A stretch of DNA of 10,501 nt, taken from the NCBI GenBank assembly GCA_019418195.1, contig DYCJ01000007.1, positions 1,827 to 12,327 of the forward strand, in the 5' to 3' direction. The stretch is from Clostridiales bacterium. GTDB lineage: Bacteria; Bacillota; Clostridia; Lachnospirales; Lachnospiraceae. This document shows positions 1-4,938 of this stretch, one piece after another. Numbering within the stretch: the stretch's first letter is position 1; every line of letters begins with the position of its first letter. Below the pieces are notes generated by a model that worked only from the letters and a program-made list of their open reading frames with translations, searched no databases and was not told the DNA's origin. The position numbers were made by a program, and so were the translations under genes.

Positions 1-58
1 GCCCATAGGCTCCGGGCGGCCAGATGGCAGCGCACAGAAATCCAGTAAAAAGGCAGCA

Positions 59-104
59 AAAAAGGTTCCCGACACGCCCGTTTTTTTTAACGGGAGTCTG
101 GAAC
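59..104 (-). terminator. Intrinsic terminator ending the XRE regulator unit
   Basis: An interrupted stem pairs GTTCC at 65-69 with GGAAC at 100-104, with further partial pairing inward and a perfect CCCGTT (77-82) / AACGGG (89-94) inner stem. Read on the minus strand the loop is AAAAAA, and the hairpin is followed at once by CTTTTTT, the expected U-tract. It would end minus-strand transcription coming from the XRE gene and the small ORF after it. The plus strand has no T-run after the stem, so it is directional. Confidence 0.6.
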
Positions 105-140
105 TCCTCCTACTGCCTGCAAAAGCCTGCATTTATTTTA

Positions 141-299
141 TCACCGGTACTGCCGGATCAATTCCTTTTTCGATTGCTCCTGAAGATGCTACGTCAATGG
201 TTCTGTTTTTTTCTTTTCCTCCCCAATCAACGAGGAATAATCCCCCATTGCGTCATAAGGGCAGCTTCTCCGATAGAGCAGGTTTTCTTCCCTGGTCAA
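141..299 (-). pseudogene. Small ORF cut by an in-frame amber codon
   Basis: Starting at a TTG (297-299) preceded by a strong GGAGG Shine-Dalgarno with 7-nt spacing, the frame encodes 36 residues (TREENLLYRRSCPYDAMGDY near the start). It reaches TAG at 189-191, then continues open for 15 more codons (HLQEQSKKELIRQYR) to TGA at 141-143. The part after the amber is charged and helix-like, as expected of real coding sequence, so the intact protein was probably about 52 residues. A single C-to-T change (CAG to TAG) would explain it. I do not recognise the function. It lies downstream of the XRE gene and before a terminator, so it is probably co-transcribed. A GTG further upstream in frame is an alternative start. 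It could instead be a functional 36-aa protein. Confidence 0.4.
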
Positions 300-370
300 G
301 TTTCTCCCTCCTTCCACATATCTGTGCTTTGCATATCCAATGTATCATTCTGCCGACTATTTTTCCCTTG

Positions 371-409
371 CAGATATGGGGAAACTCACAGGATTTCCCC
401 TCATATCTG
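371..409. repeat. Hairpin just downstream of the XRE gene
   Basis: CAGATAT at 371-377 followed by GGGGAAA pairs with TTTCCCC and ATATCTG at 394-409, giving two 7-bp stem segments separated by a 2-nt bulge, with a 9-nt loop. It begins 7 bp after the XRE stop on the minus strand. There is no T-run on either side, so it is more likely an mRNA-stabilising or processing structure than a classical terminator. CACAGATATG also recurs as a direct repeat on the minus strand near base 320. Confidence 0.5.
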
Positions 410-415
410 TGGATT

Positions 416-769
416 TTACCGTATTCCCTCAATCCCATCTATCAAGGCGCTCATGGTCTGGATCACGACTTTCTGTTCCTTTGGACGCAGGTTCAGGACA
501 CGGGAAATCATCTTGTGGGCGGGATTTTTCTTTACTCCCGGCTTCCTTCCCAATAACTCGTTTGCGTCAGCATCCAGTACCTCCACCATCTTTGCGAAAA
601 TCTCAATAGACATGGCCGCCTGCCCTCCCTCAATGCGGCTCACTGTGTTGACACTGATACCTGCTTTCTCTGCAAGAGTCTCCTGGGATAAATGGCTGTC
701 TTTTCTCTTTTGTCGGATACGTTCCCCCAACTGGATCAACTCCTGCGATCCCGCACGGTTTCCCAACAC
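416..769 (-). CDS. XRE-family helix-turn-helix transcriptional regulator
   Basis: A DNA-binding regulator of the Cro/CI (XRE) family, about 117 residues. The HTH_3 domain spans roughly residues 14-70: LGERIRQKRKDSHLSQETLA is followed by GISVNTVSRIEGGQ, the recognition-helix region, and a hydrophobic helix ending in ANELLG. A short basic tail contains a likely second helical segment. The start codon is GTG at 767-769 or the adjacent TTG at 764-766. The AGGAGG Shine-Dalgarno sits 4 nt from the GTG and 7 nt from the TTG, so TTG may be the true start. An inverted repeat overlaps the predicted promoter upstream, which suggests autoregulation. In ICEs such regulators often control excision or transfer genes, but nothing here shows its targets. 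Confidence 0.88.
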   Translation of the reverse strand: MLGNRAGSQELIQLGERIRQKRKDSHLSQETLAEKAGISVNTVSRIEGGQAAMSIEIFAKMVEVLDADANELLGRKPGVKKNPAHKMISRVLNLRPKEQKVVIQTMSALIDGIEGIR

Positions 770-788
770 AGTCCCTCCTCTCGATCCA

Positions 789-819
789 AATATGACTTTG
801 CGCCATCGTGTCGCAAAGT
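789..819 (-). promoter_or_regulatory. XRE promoter with overlapping inverted-repeat operator
   Basis: A perfect 8-bp inverted repeat, ACTTTGCG (795-802) and CGCAAAGT (812-819), is separated by 9 nt. Read on the minus strand, TTTGCG (812-817) and CATATT (789-794) form a weak -35/-10 pair with a 17-bp spacer, so the dyad covers the -35 and the spacer exactly. The Shine-Dalgarno of the XRE gene follows about 10 nt after the -10. The layout suggests an operator used by the XRE protein to repress itself. The dyad is sequence-evident; the promoter and regulator assignment are inference. Confidence 0.5.
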
Positions 820-836
820 TTTCTGCACATAGGCAG

Positions 837-872
837 AAAAAGCAGCCAGGTACATAGACTTAGCTGCTTTTT
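837..872 (-). terminator. Symmetric intrinsic terminator after the rep/par operon
   Basis: AAAAAGCAGC (837-846) and GCTGCTTTTT (863-872) form a perfect 10-bp stem with a 16-nt loop. The A/T ends supply a U-tract on both strands, so it can work in both directions. On the minus strand it lies 46 bp after the DUF6050-like gene stop and separates the replication operon from the XRE unit. Confidence 0.75.
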
Positions 873-917
873 AAATTCTCTATTCAGTTTAACATCCTAT
901 GGGAAATTCTCCCTTTC

Positions 918-1253
918 TCATACTGTCCTGATCTTTGCCAGCCGGCATATACCTGCTGCAACAGCTTTCGCCAGATAAAAGGCCGCCAGAACCAGCCGTC
1001 CCGTCAGGATCACGCCTCCGATCACACCGCCAATCAGCAGGTTAAATACAAACACCCCCACTGTTCCGCCAATGTCAAAGCCTTTCGGGATAATCCACAG
1101 GAACATCTTATGTACGCCAAAAGGAATCCCGACAAACATCCACAATTTCAAATAATCGCACTGTCCTTGTTCCACACAGAGGGGATAAAACAGCACTGAC
1201 AGGAATACTGCCGCTCCTACCGGAACAATCACCTTTTTCACAAATTCATACAT
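918..1253 (-). CDS. Small membrane protein, DUF6050-like
   Basis: A 111-residue hydrophobic protein with three likely membrane segments: VIVPVGAAVFLSVLFYPL near the N-terminus, a middle one around LWMFVGIPFGVHKMFLWII, and a long glycine-rich one (VGVFVFNLLIGGVIGGVILT) running into AAFYLAKAVAAGI. It ends in a short basic tail. I choose the ATG at 1251-1253 (MYEFVKK) over one 24 bases upstream because GGAGGTGG precedes it by 5 nt and it begins one base after the repA stop (TAAgATG). It resembles the DUF6050 family that follows repA in Clostridia ICEs; that family name is from memory. Function is unknown. As the last gene before the terminator at 837-872 it closes the operon. Confidence 0.75.
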   Translation of the reverse strand: MYEFVKKVIVPVGAAVFLSVLFYPLCVEQGQCDYLKLWMFVGIPFGVHKMFLWIIPKGFDIGGTVGVFVFNLLIGGVIGGVILTGRLVLAAFYLAKAVAAGICRLAKIRTV

Positions 1254-1254
1254 C

Positions 1255-2346
1255 TTAGCCACCTCCGTACAGATCATGATTCACTTCCGCCTGGTAGTAA
1301 TGGTTCATTGTCATGGACGAATTGTAAAGCGTCGCCAAAAGATATGCCTTGATATTCGCCACTTTGGACGTATTCCGGTGCAGGCTGAACAGTACATACT
1401 CGATATGGGAATACGTCAGCTTTAAAAAACGGCTCTTAACTACTGACACCGGCTTGTCCGCCCCGCCGATCCGCACTACACGATTATCCGGCAACATCAG
1501 GATCTCCACCATCAGCTCCACAAGTTCATCTACTTCCTCCCGCTCCCTTTTATCCAAGAAGCACTCATAATCAATGTTGTCCTGTATCAAAGCCCGGTAG
1601 GTTTCCATCTTCTCCATCACATCTTCTTCCACAGGATACACTTCATCCGCAGTCAGGGATTGATAAGATTGGATAGGATCAGTCTCACTAAAATCAGTCT
1701 TGTTAATATCAGTATTATTAGATTGTGATTTTGGAACTTCTTGAGTTTTGATTTTCACTATTCTTGAAGTATGATTTTCACCATTCTTGAATTGTGATTC
1801 CGGAAATTCTTGATTTGTGGTTTTCACCATTCCTGAATTGTGATTTTCACTATTCTTGAATTGTGATTCTGGAAATTCCTGAATTGTGGTTTTCACATTC
1901 CTTGAATTGTGATTTTCACTATTCTGTGTATTTTCAGGGTTTTCCAGTGTTTTTTCTTCCTGTTCAGAAGAATTTTTTTCTTTTACCAGAAAGTTCTTCA
2001 CATAGATTACATTCGGTTTTCCCAGCCCCAGGCGTTTCTTTTCAATCAGTCCAATCCCCTGATTACTGTCCAGTTCTTTCATCAGCTTTACCGCTTTCTG
2101 TGTTCCACAATTCAGAAGTTCTGCTATTTCTTCCACGGTAAAAATGATATACACCCGATCTTCCTCATCAAACCATCGGTTCTTAATGCTAAGGCTCATA
2201 CGGTCTAACATCAGACCGTATAAAACCTTTGCCTCACAGGAGAGGGATCTAAAACATTCTGCTGTAAACAGCACTTTCGGGACACGGTAAAAACTGTACT
2301 GTTCCGCTTCCATCCCACGGAAGTAATCAAACTGTATTTCCTGCAT
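1255..2346 (-). CDS. repA: Replication initiator protein A (RepA_N family)
   Basis: A 363-residue initiator of theta-type replication, expected to bind the element's origin and recruit host replication proteins. The N-terminal RepA_N winged-helix domain covers residues ~5-118 (FYRVPKVLF, LSCEAKVLYGLMLDRMSLS, FTVEEIAELLNCGTQKAVKL, GLGKPNVIYVKNF). Residues ~120-235 are a polar, Asn/Ser/Glu-rich linker containing three 23-residue repeats (SENHNS..VKTT.QEFPESQFKN). The C-terminal part (~235-363) matches the DUF6017-type domain found on ICE RepA proteins (RIGGADKPVSVVKSRFLKL, NIKAYLLATLYNS). The ATG has GGAGG about 9 nt upstream and overlaps the parB stop by 20 bp, implying translational coupling. 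The linker DNA is a nine-copy 23-bp iteron-like array, described separately. Confidence 0.92.
   Translation of the reverse strand: MQEIQFDYFRGMEAEQYSFYRVPKVLFTAECFRSLSCEAKVLYGLMLDRMSLSIKNRWFDEEDRVYIIFTVEEIAELLNCGTQKAVKLMKELDSNQGIGLIEKKRLGLGKPNVIYVKNFLVKEKNSSEQEEKTLENPENTQNSENHNSRNVKTTIQEFPESQFKNSENHNSGMVKTTNQEFPESQFKNGENHTSRIVKIKTQEVPKSQSNNTDINKTDFSETDPIQSYQSLTADEVYPVEEDVMEKMETYRALIQDNIDYECFLDKREREEVDELVELMVEILMLPDNRVVRIGGADKPVSVVKSRFLKLTYSHIEYVLFSLHRNTSKVANIKAYLLATLYNSSMTMNHYYQAEVNHDLYGGG
1721..1927. repeat. Nine 23-bp iteron-like repeats inside repA; candidate oriV
   Basis: Nine units of exactly 23 bp abut without gaps: 1721, 1744, 1767, 1790, 1813, 1836, 1859, 1882 and 1905, each ending 22 bases later. 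Most units contain GTGATTTTCAC or a near variant, itself a GTGA/TCAC dyad, and most end in TTCTTG or a close variant. Units 1, 4 and 7 differ in the same way, with GGAAATTC (GGAACTTC in unit 1) replacing the TTTTCAC part, giving a 69-bp higher-order period that is read as a 23-residue protein repeat. The size and tandem layout are those of plasmid iterons. RepA_N replicons such as pAD1 and pSK41 are known to carry their origin within the rep coding region, so this is the likely oriV. A small AT-rich stretch flanks it at ~1685-1720. Confidence 0.8.
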
Positions 2347-3226
2347 CTGTTTCCCCCTCCTTTCCTTGTTTCCACTGTTCCAGAAGCGAATAAATCACTT
2401 CCTCTATTTGCGCTTTCGTATATGCCGGCGGGAAATAATTCCGGATCTTCTTTGAAGAAATCGTTACACTCTGTCCGCTGTTCTCTTTTTTTACCAGAAG
2501 CGCATAAACACTTTTTTCTGACAGAGTTTCTTTCTCACTCATATCTTTAAGCCGTTCCGCCTGTGCCGGGGATGGATAAATACTAATATTCGCCACCGCT
2601 TCCAACACCAGCTCCTGTTCTTCCATTTTCAGATAGGACAGACGCTCCCCGGCTACCATTTTTATATTCCCCGCATCTACAAGCTCTAAAAGTCCGTCAA
2701 TCAGGCTTGCAAGCCGGATATATCTTTGCACTGTCCGTCCGCTGTCCCCTGCCTTTTCTCCCACGGCATCTGCCGTGTGCTTGTCCCCTTTGCTTCCCTG
2801 ATGTTTCAGCGCCTCATATTTCATCTTGTAAGCTCTGGCTTTCTCACTGGGCAAAAGGTTTTCCCTCTGGATATTAGTATCCACCATCAGCACGGTGGCG
2901 GCATCATCGTCTAATTCCCGGATAATCACTGGCATCTCTGTCTTTCCTGCCAGCTCACTGGCCCGCCATCTCCGGTGTCCTGCCACCACCTCATATCCAT
3001 CTGTACAAGGACGCACAATCCCCGGCTGGATCACGCCGTGCTGAATAATACTTTCTACTGTTTCCTGCATTTTTTCATCATCCAGTACCTTAAACGGGTG
3101 ATTTTTAAAGGGATGAAGCTGGTTTAATGGAACATTTGTATATTTTCCCTCTACGTTGCTTTCTTCTGTGCCAAACAGATCGTCATAAGAAGTCAGCTTA
3201 ATCTTCTCCGCACTCTTACTTTTCAT
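2327..3226 (-). CDS. parB: ParB/RepB/Spo0J-family partition protein
   Basis: A 299-residue centromere-binding partner of ParA. The N-terminal ParB/sulfiredoxin-fold nuclease-like domain spans ~30-130, with VAGHRRWRASELAG (81-94), the arginine-rich CTP-binding patch of ParB proteins, and NIQRENLLPSEKARAY (118-133), the second conserved box. A helix-turn-helix follows at ~150-180 (AVGEKAGDSGRTVQRYIRLA). The C-terminal ~80 residues carry a YFPPAYTKAQIEEVIYSLLE segment common in ICE ParB proteins. I start at ATG 3224-3226: AGGAGG lies 9 nt upstream, while a TTG two codons earlier is only 3 nt from it. The start overlaps the parA stop by 11 bp. With ParA it should segregate the excised, replicating form of the element. 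No obvious parS was found by eye. Confidence 0.92.
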   Translation of the reverse strand: MKSKSAEKIKLTSYDDLFGTEESNVEGKYTNVPLNQLHPFKNHPFKVLDDEKMQETVESIIQHGVIQPGIVRPCTDGYEVVAGHRRWRASELAGKTEMPVIIRELDDDAATVLMVDTNIQRENLLPSEKARAYKMKYEALKHQGSKGDKHTADAVGEKAGDSGRTVQRYIRLASLIDGLLELVDAGNIKMVAGERLSYLKMEEQELVLEAVANISIYPSPAQAERLKDMSEKETLSEKSVYALLVKKENSGQSVTISSKKIRNYFPPAYTKAQIEEVIYSLLEQWKQGKEGETDAGNTV

Positions 3227-4001
3227 CCGCAAGCACCTCCTCGGTCAGGTGACGATACCCCTCTGCCACAATTCCTTTCGGATCATGGCGGTAAATACTT
3301 TTTCCTTCTGCTGTCGTCTCTGCCGCCCGCACGGACATAGGGATACAGTTCTCAAAGATATGAATGTTATTTCCATAAAACTCCCGGATCTGTTTGGAAA
3401 TATCCCGTGCGAAGTTTGTCCGTCGGTCAACCTTTGTCAGCAGAATCCCCATAATGGACAGCCTGGGATTCAGCCGTCTATGTACCTTTCCAATCGTCTT
3501 GATAAGCTGCTGTAATCCCTTTACAGGCAGGTAGGCCGCCTCCACCGGAATCAACACACTGTCCGCCGCTACCAGGGCATTGATCGTGAGCATTCCTAAA
3601 GAGGACATACAGTCAATCAGGATATAGTCATAAACTTCTTTTACCTCGTCCAGATACATGCGAAGCACCTGTTCCCGGCTCATCATATTGACAAGAGAGG
3701 TTTCCAGACCAGCAAGCTCGATATTGGCCGGGATAAAGTCAATTCCTTCCTCATGTTGGAAAATCCCCTCACCCGGCTCTACATCTTCGTCATTGATAAC
3801 CTTCTCCAAGATATTGACCAGAGTAACATCCAGCTCGTCCGGTTCCTGAATCCCCAAACTCACTGCCATGCTGCCCTGGGCGTCTGCTTCCACCAGAAGT
3901 ACCTTTTTACCTTCTCTTGCCAGTCCGATTCCCAAATTCACACACGATGTTGTCTTTCCCACGCCGCCTTTCTGATTAGCGATTGCGATTATCCTGCACA
4001 T
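3216..4001 (-). CDS. parA: ParA-family partition ATPase
   Basis: A 261-residue deviant-Walker P-loop ATPase that moves or positions ParB-bound DNA over the nucleoid. The Walker A motif QKGGVGKTT is at residues 10-18 and has the signature lysine of the ParA/MinD class. The A' aspartate lies in VEADAQGS (38-44), and Walker B is YDYILIDCMSSLG (124-136), with D130 as the magnesium ligand. Length is normal for small plasmid or Soj-like ParA without an extra N-terminal DNA-binding domain. VEADAQGS replaces the more usual DADPQGN, a conservative difference common in ICE ParAs. The ATG at 3999-4001 follows a modest AAAGGTAGG Shine-Dalgarno, 9 bp after the stop of the 58-aa gene. Chromosomal Soj is excluded by the repA/ICE context. 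Confidence 0.93.
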   Translation of the reverse strand: MCRIIAIANQKGGVGKTTSCVNLGIGLAREGKKVLLVEADAQGSMAVSLGIQEPDELDVTLVNILEKVINDEDVEPGEGIFQHEEGIDFIPANIELAGLETSLVNMMSREQVLRMYLDEVKEVYDYILIDCMSSLGMLTINALVAADSVLIPVEAAYLPVKGLQQLIKTIGKVHRRLNPRLSIMGILLTKVDRRTNFARDISKQIREFYGNNIHIFENCIPMSVRAAETTAEGKSIYRHDPKGIVAEGYRHLTEEVLADEK

Positions 4002-4010
4002 ATATCTTAC

Positions 4011-4187
4011 CTACCTTTCTTCCTTTTCTGTTCTCTCAATTTCTGCATAAGAGCGAAAATATCGGTTTGTCCCCTTATTGGAAAATATCTCTGATGTCTG
4101 GAGAACCCGGATTTCCGGGTTTTTCTCCAGAATCCTTTTAAACCAGCGAATGTCTCTCACTGTTCCCTGTAGCCTAATCTTCAGCAT
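4011..4187 (-). CDS. 58-aa small protein, DUF3970/YvzF-like
   Basis: A 58-residue basic protein starting MLKIRLQGTVRDIRWFKRIL and ending SYAEIERTEKEER. The pattern is a short beta-strand (KIRLQGT), a helix (IRWFKRILEKN), a strand (IRVLQTS) and a final strand-helix (RYFRSYAEIE), matching my memory of the DUF3970/YvzF family of small ICE proteins. The reading frame was checked codon by codon. The ATG at 4185-4187 has an excellent GGGAGGAG Shine-Dalgarno 7 nt upstream, lying inside the end of the preceding gene, which it overlaps by 14 bp. It stops (TAG) 9 bp before parA. The overlap, good ribosome site and position make it a convincing member of the operon. Function is unknown. Confidence 0.78.
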   Translation of the reverse strand: MLKIRLQGTVRDIRWFKRILEKNPEIRVLQTSEIFSNKGTNRYFRSYAEIERTEKEER

Positions 4188-4647
4188 AAAACATCTCCTC
4201 CCAATCTACATAGAAACAGTAATCCGGATACCGGATTTTAATTGCTTCCCAAAAATATCTGGCATCTCCCGTACAAAAGACATCACTGACGGAATAAAGC
4301 CTTGTCTCAACAATCTGTTCCTCCGTATCATCATATTCATCTGTCGTAGGTGTCCCATCTGTATAAAGGTTAAATGCAATGCGGACAATCTTCTCGCTCC
4401 CACTGGTCTGCCAGCCTTCCTGAAGGCACTCCGGCTTTATAAACCCTGTTTTAAAGTCATAGATCCTATTTACATTTCGTCTGGTATCTTCTGACAGTCC
4501 AAGGCAATAAACCAGTGCTTTATGGTTTGTGTCCTGATACCGACATTTAGAAAGATAGGTATTATAAAATTTCTCATGTTCCTTGTTCTTAAAAGTAATT
4601 TTTCTTTCCTTACTCTTTTCTGCTCCTAACGCTGTGTTCTTTGTCAT
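4174..4647 (-). CDS. DUF6075-like protein, first gene of the ICE operon
   Basis: A 157-residue soluble protein of unknown function that resembles the DUF6075 family (name from memory). It has a basic N-terminus (KSKERKITFKNKEHEKFYN), a central YCLGLSEDTRRNVNRIYDF segment, and an acidic C-terminal half containing YFWEAIKIRYPDYCFYVDWEE. No catalytic motif or membrane segment is evident. In ICEs of this kind such a gene opens the parA-parB-repA operon. The ATG at 4645-4647 is preceded by AGGAGG with an 8-nt spacer. Its leader contains the palindrome and terminator hairpin at 4681-4736, so its expression may depend on antitermination or on a promoter between the hairpin and the ATG. Its 3' end carries the Shine-Dalgarno of the next gene. 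Confidence 0.8.
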   Translation of the reverse strand: MTKNTALGAEKSKERKITFKNKEHEKFYNTYLSKCRYQDTNHKALVYCLGLSEDTRRNVNRIYDFKTGFIKPECLQEGWQTSGSEKIVRIAFNLYTDGTPTTDEYDDTEEQIVETRLYSVSDVFCTGDARYFWEAIKIRYPDYCFYVDWEEMFYAED

Positions 4648-4680
4648 TTGCTTTTCCTCCTGAATCTTAAAATTTTATAT

Positions 4681-4715
4681 AAAAAATAGGGACACTCTGC
4701 TGCAAGTATCCCTAT
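4681..4715 (-). terminator. Intrinsic terminator or attenuator in the ICE operon leader
   Basis: On the minus strand ATAGGGATACT pairs with AGTGTCCCTAT (one G-U pair) as an 11-bp stem with an 8-nt loop (hairpin at 4686-4715), followed directly by a T-rich tract. On the plus strand the same position is an A-C mismatch, so the structure is tuned to minus-strand RNA. It lies 34 bp before the ATG of the DUF6075-like gene. It could stop rlmD operon read-through from entering the element, or act as an attenuator for the replication operon. Confidence 0.7.
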
Positions 4716-4718
4716 CTT

Positions 4719-4736
4719 CTATCAATATATTGATAG
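4719..4736. promoter_or_regulatory. Perfect 18-bp palindrome upstream of the leader terminator
   Basis: CTATCAATATATTGATAG is its own reverse complement. It ends 3 bp from the terminator stem. It could be an operator for a dimeric regulator, or a second RNA hairpin that competes with the terminator: its GATAG half recurs at the terminator base, so CTATC could pair with either. A 10-codon ATG frame (4722-4754, minus strand) ends inside it, but lacks a good ribosome site. Confidence 0.5.
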
Positions 4737-4896
4737 CTCTATATTCACTTTCATAATTCAGGATTTTTTGTGTTCCCCGTACCGAGGTCTAAGGCAACCA
4801 CAACGGTCACTTTGCTTACAAGTACCTTTTCCTTGTGATTTTCCTCTAATCTGTTGAAACTGAAAAAGTCAACAAAGTGCGTAAATTCAAGGATTT

Positions 4897-4938
4897 CTAG
4901 GTATTTTTCCTTTGTAGTCCTACCACAGTCTCCACATG
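4897..4938 (-). other. Chromosome-ICE junction (attachment site region) in the last rlmD codons
   Basis: The rlmD frame is conserved through HVETVV, encoded at 4921-4938 as CATGTGGAGACTGTGGTA. After this only seven residues remain (GLQRKNT) before TAG at 4897-4899, and mobile-element genes follow. ICEs that use rumA integrate near this conserved motif, leaving a functional gene with a replaced C-terminal tail. The precise core repeat cannot be defined without the far end of the element; no second copy was seen in the window. Confidence 0.55.

Larger units (their letters stand above)
1..4938. mobile_element. One end of an ICE inserted at the 3' end of rlmD
   Basis: This stretch carries the replication and partition module typical of Tn1549-like Firmicutes ICEs: a RepA_N initiator, ParA, ParB and small DUF proteins, plus an XRE regulator. 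It starts directly downstream of rlmD/rumA, whose 3' end is a known ICE integration hotspot. No relaxase, VirD4/VirB4 or integrase is visible, so only one end of the element is present and it continues beyond base 1. The exact boundary cannot be fixed without the other attachment site; I place it in the last codons of rlmD. An integrated plasmid is the main alternative, but the rlmD junction favours an ICE. Confidence 0.75.

Noticed and set aside
1..132. Minus-strand open frame from ATG 130-132 to the window edge (MQAFAGSRRSS...)
   Set aside because: No ribosome site, and the terminator hairpin with its U-tract lies inside it. It could be the start of a longer gene, but the part seen does not support that.
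253..438. Minus-strand 61-codon frame overlapping the end of the XRE gene
   Set aside because: It overlaps XRE in another frame and covers the hairpin; composition is not coding-like and no ribosome site is seen.
24..857. Long plus-strand open frame (277 codons)
   Set aside because: It is antisense to the XRE gene and to two terminators, is rich in Phe/Pro/Ser/Cys in a shadow-like way and has no ribosome site or recognisable domain.
1721..1927. CRISPR array
   Set aside because: The 23-bp units abut with no unique spacers, lie inside a coding frame and no cas gene is present.
1863..2208. Two plus-strand frames opposite repA
   Set aside because: Both are shadows of repA, Phe/Leu-rich because they read the antisense of the A/G-rich linker and iterons.
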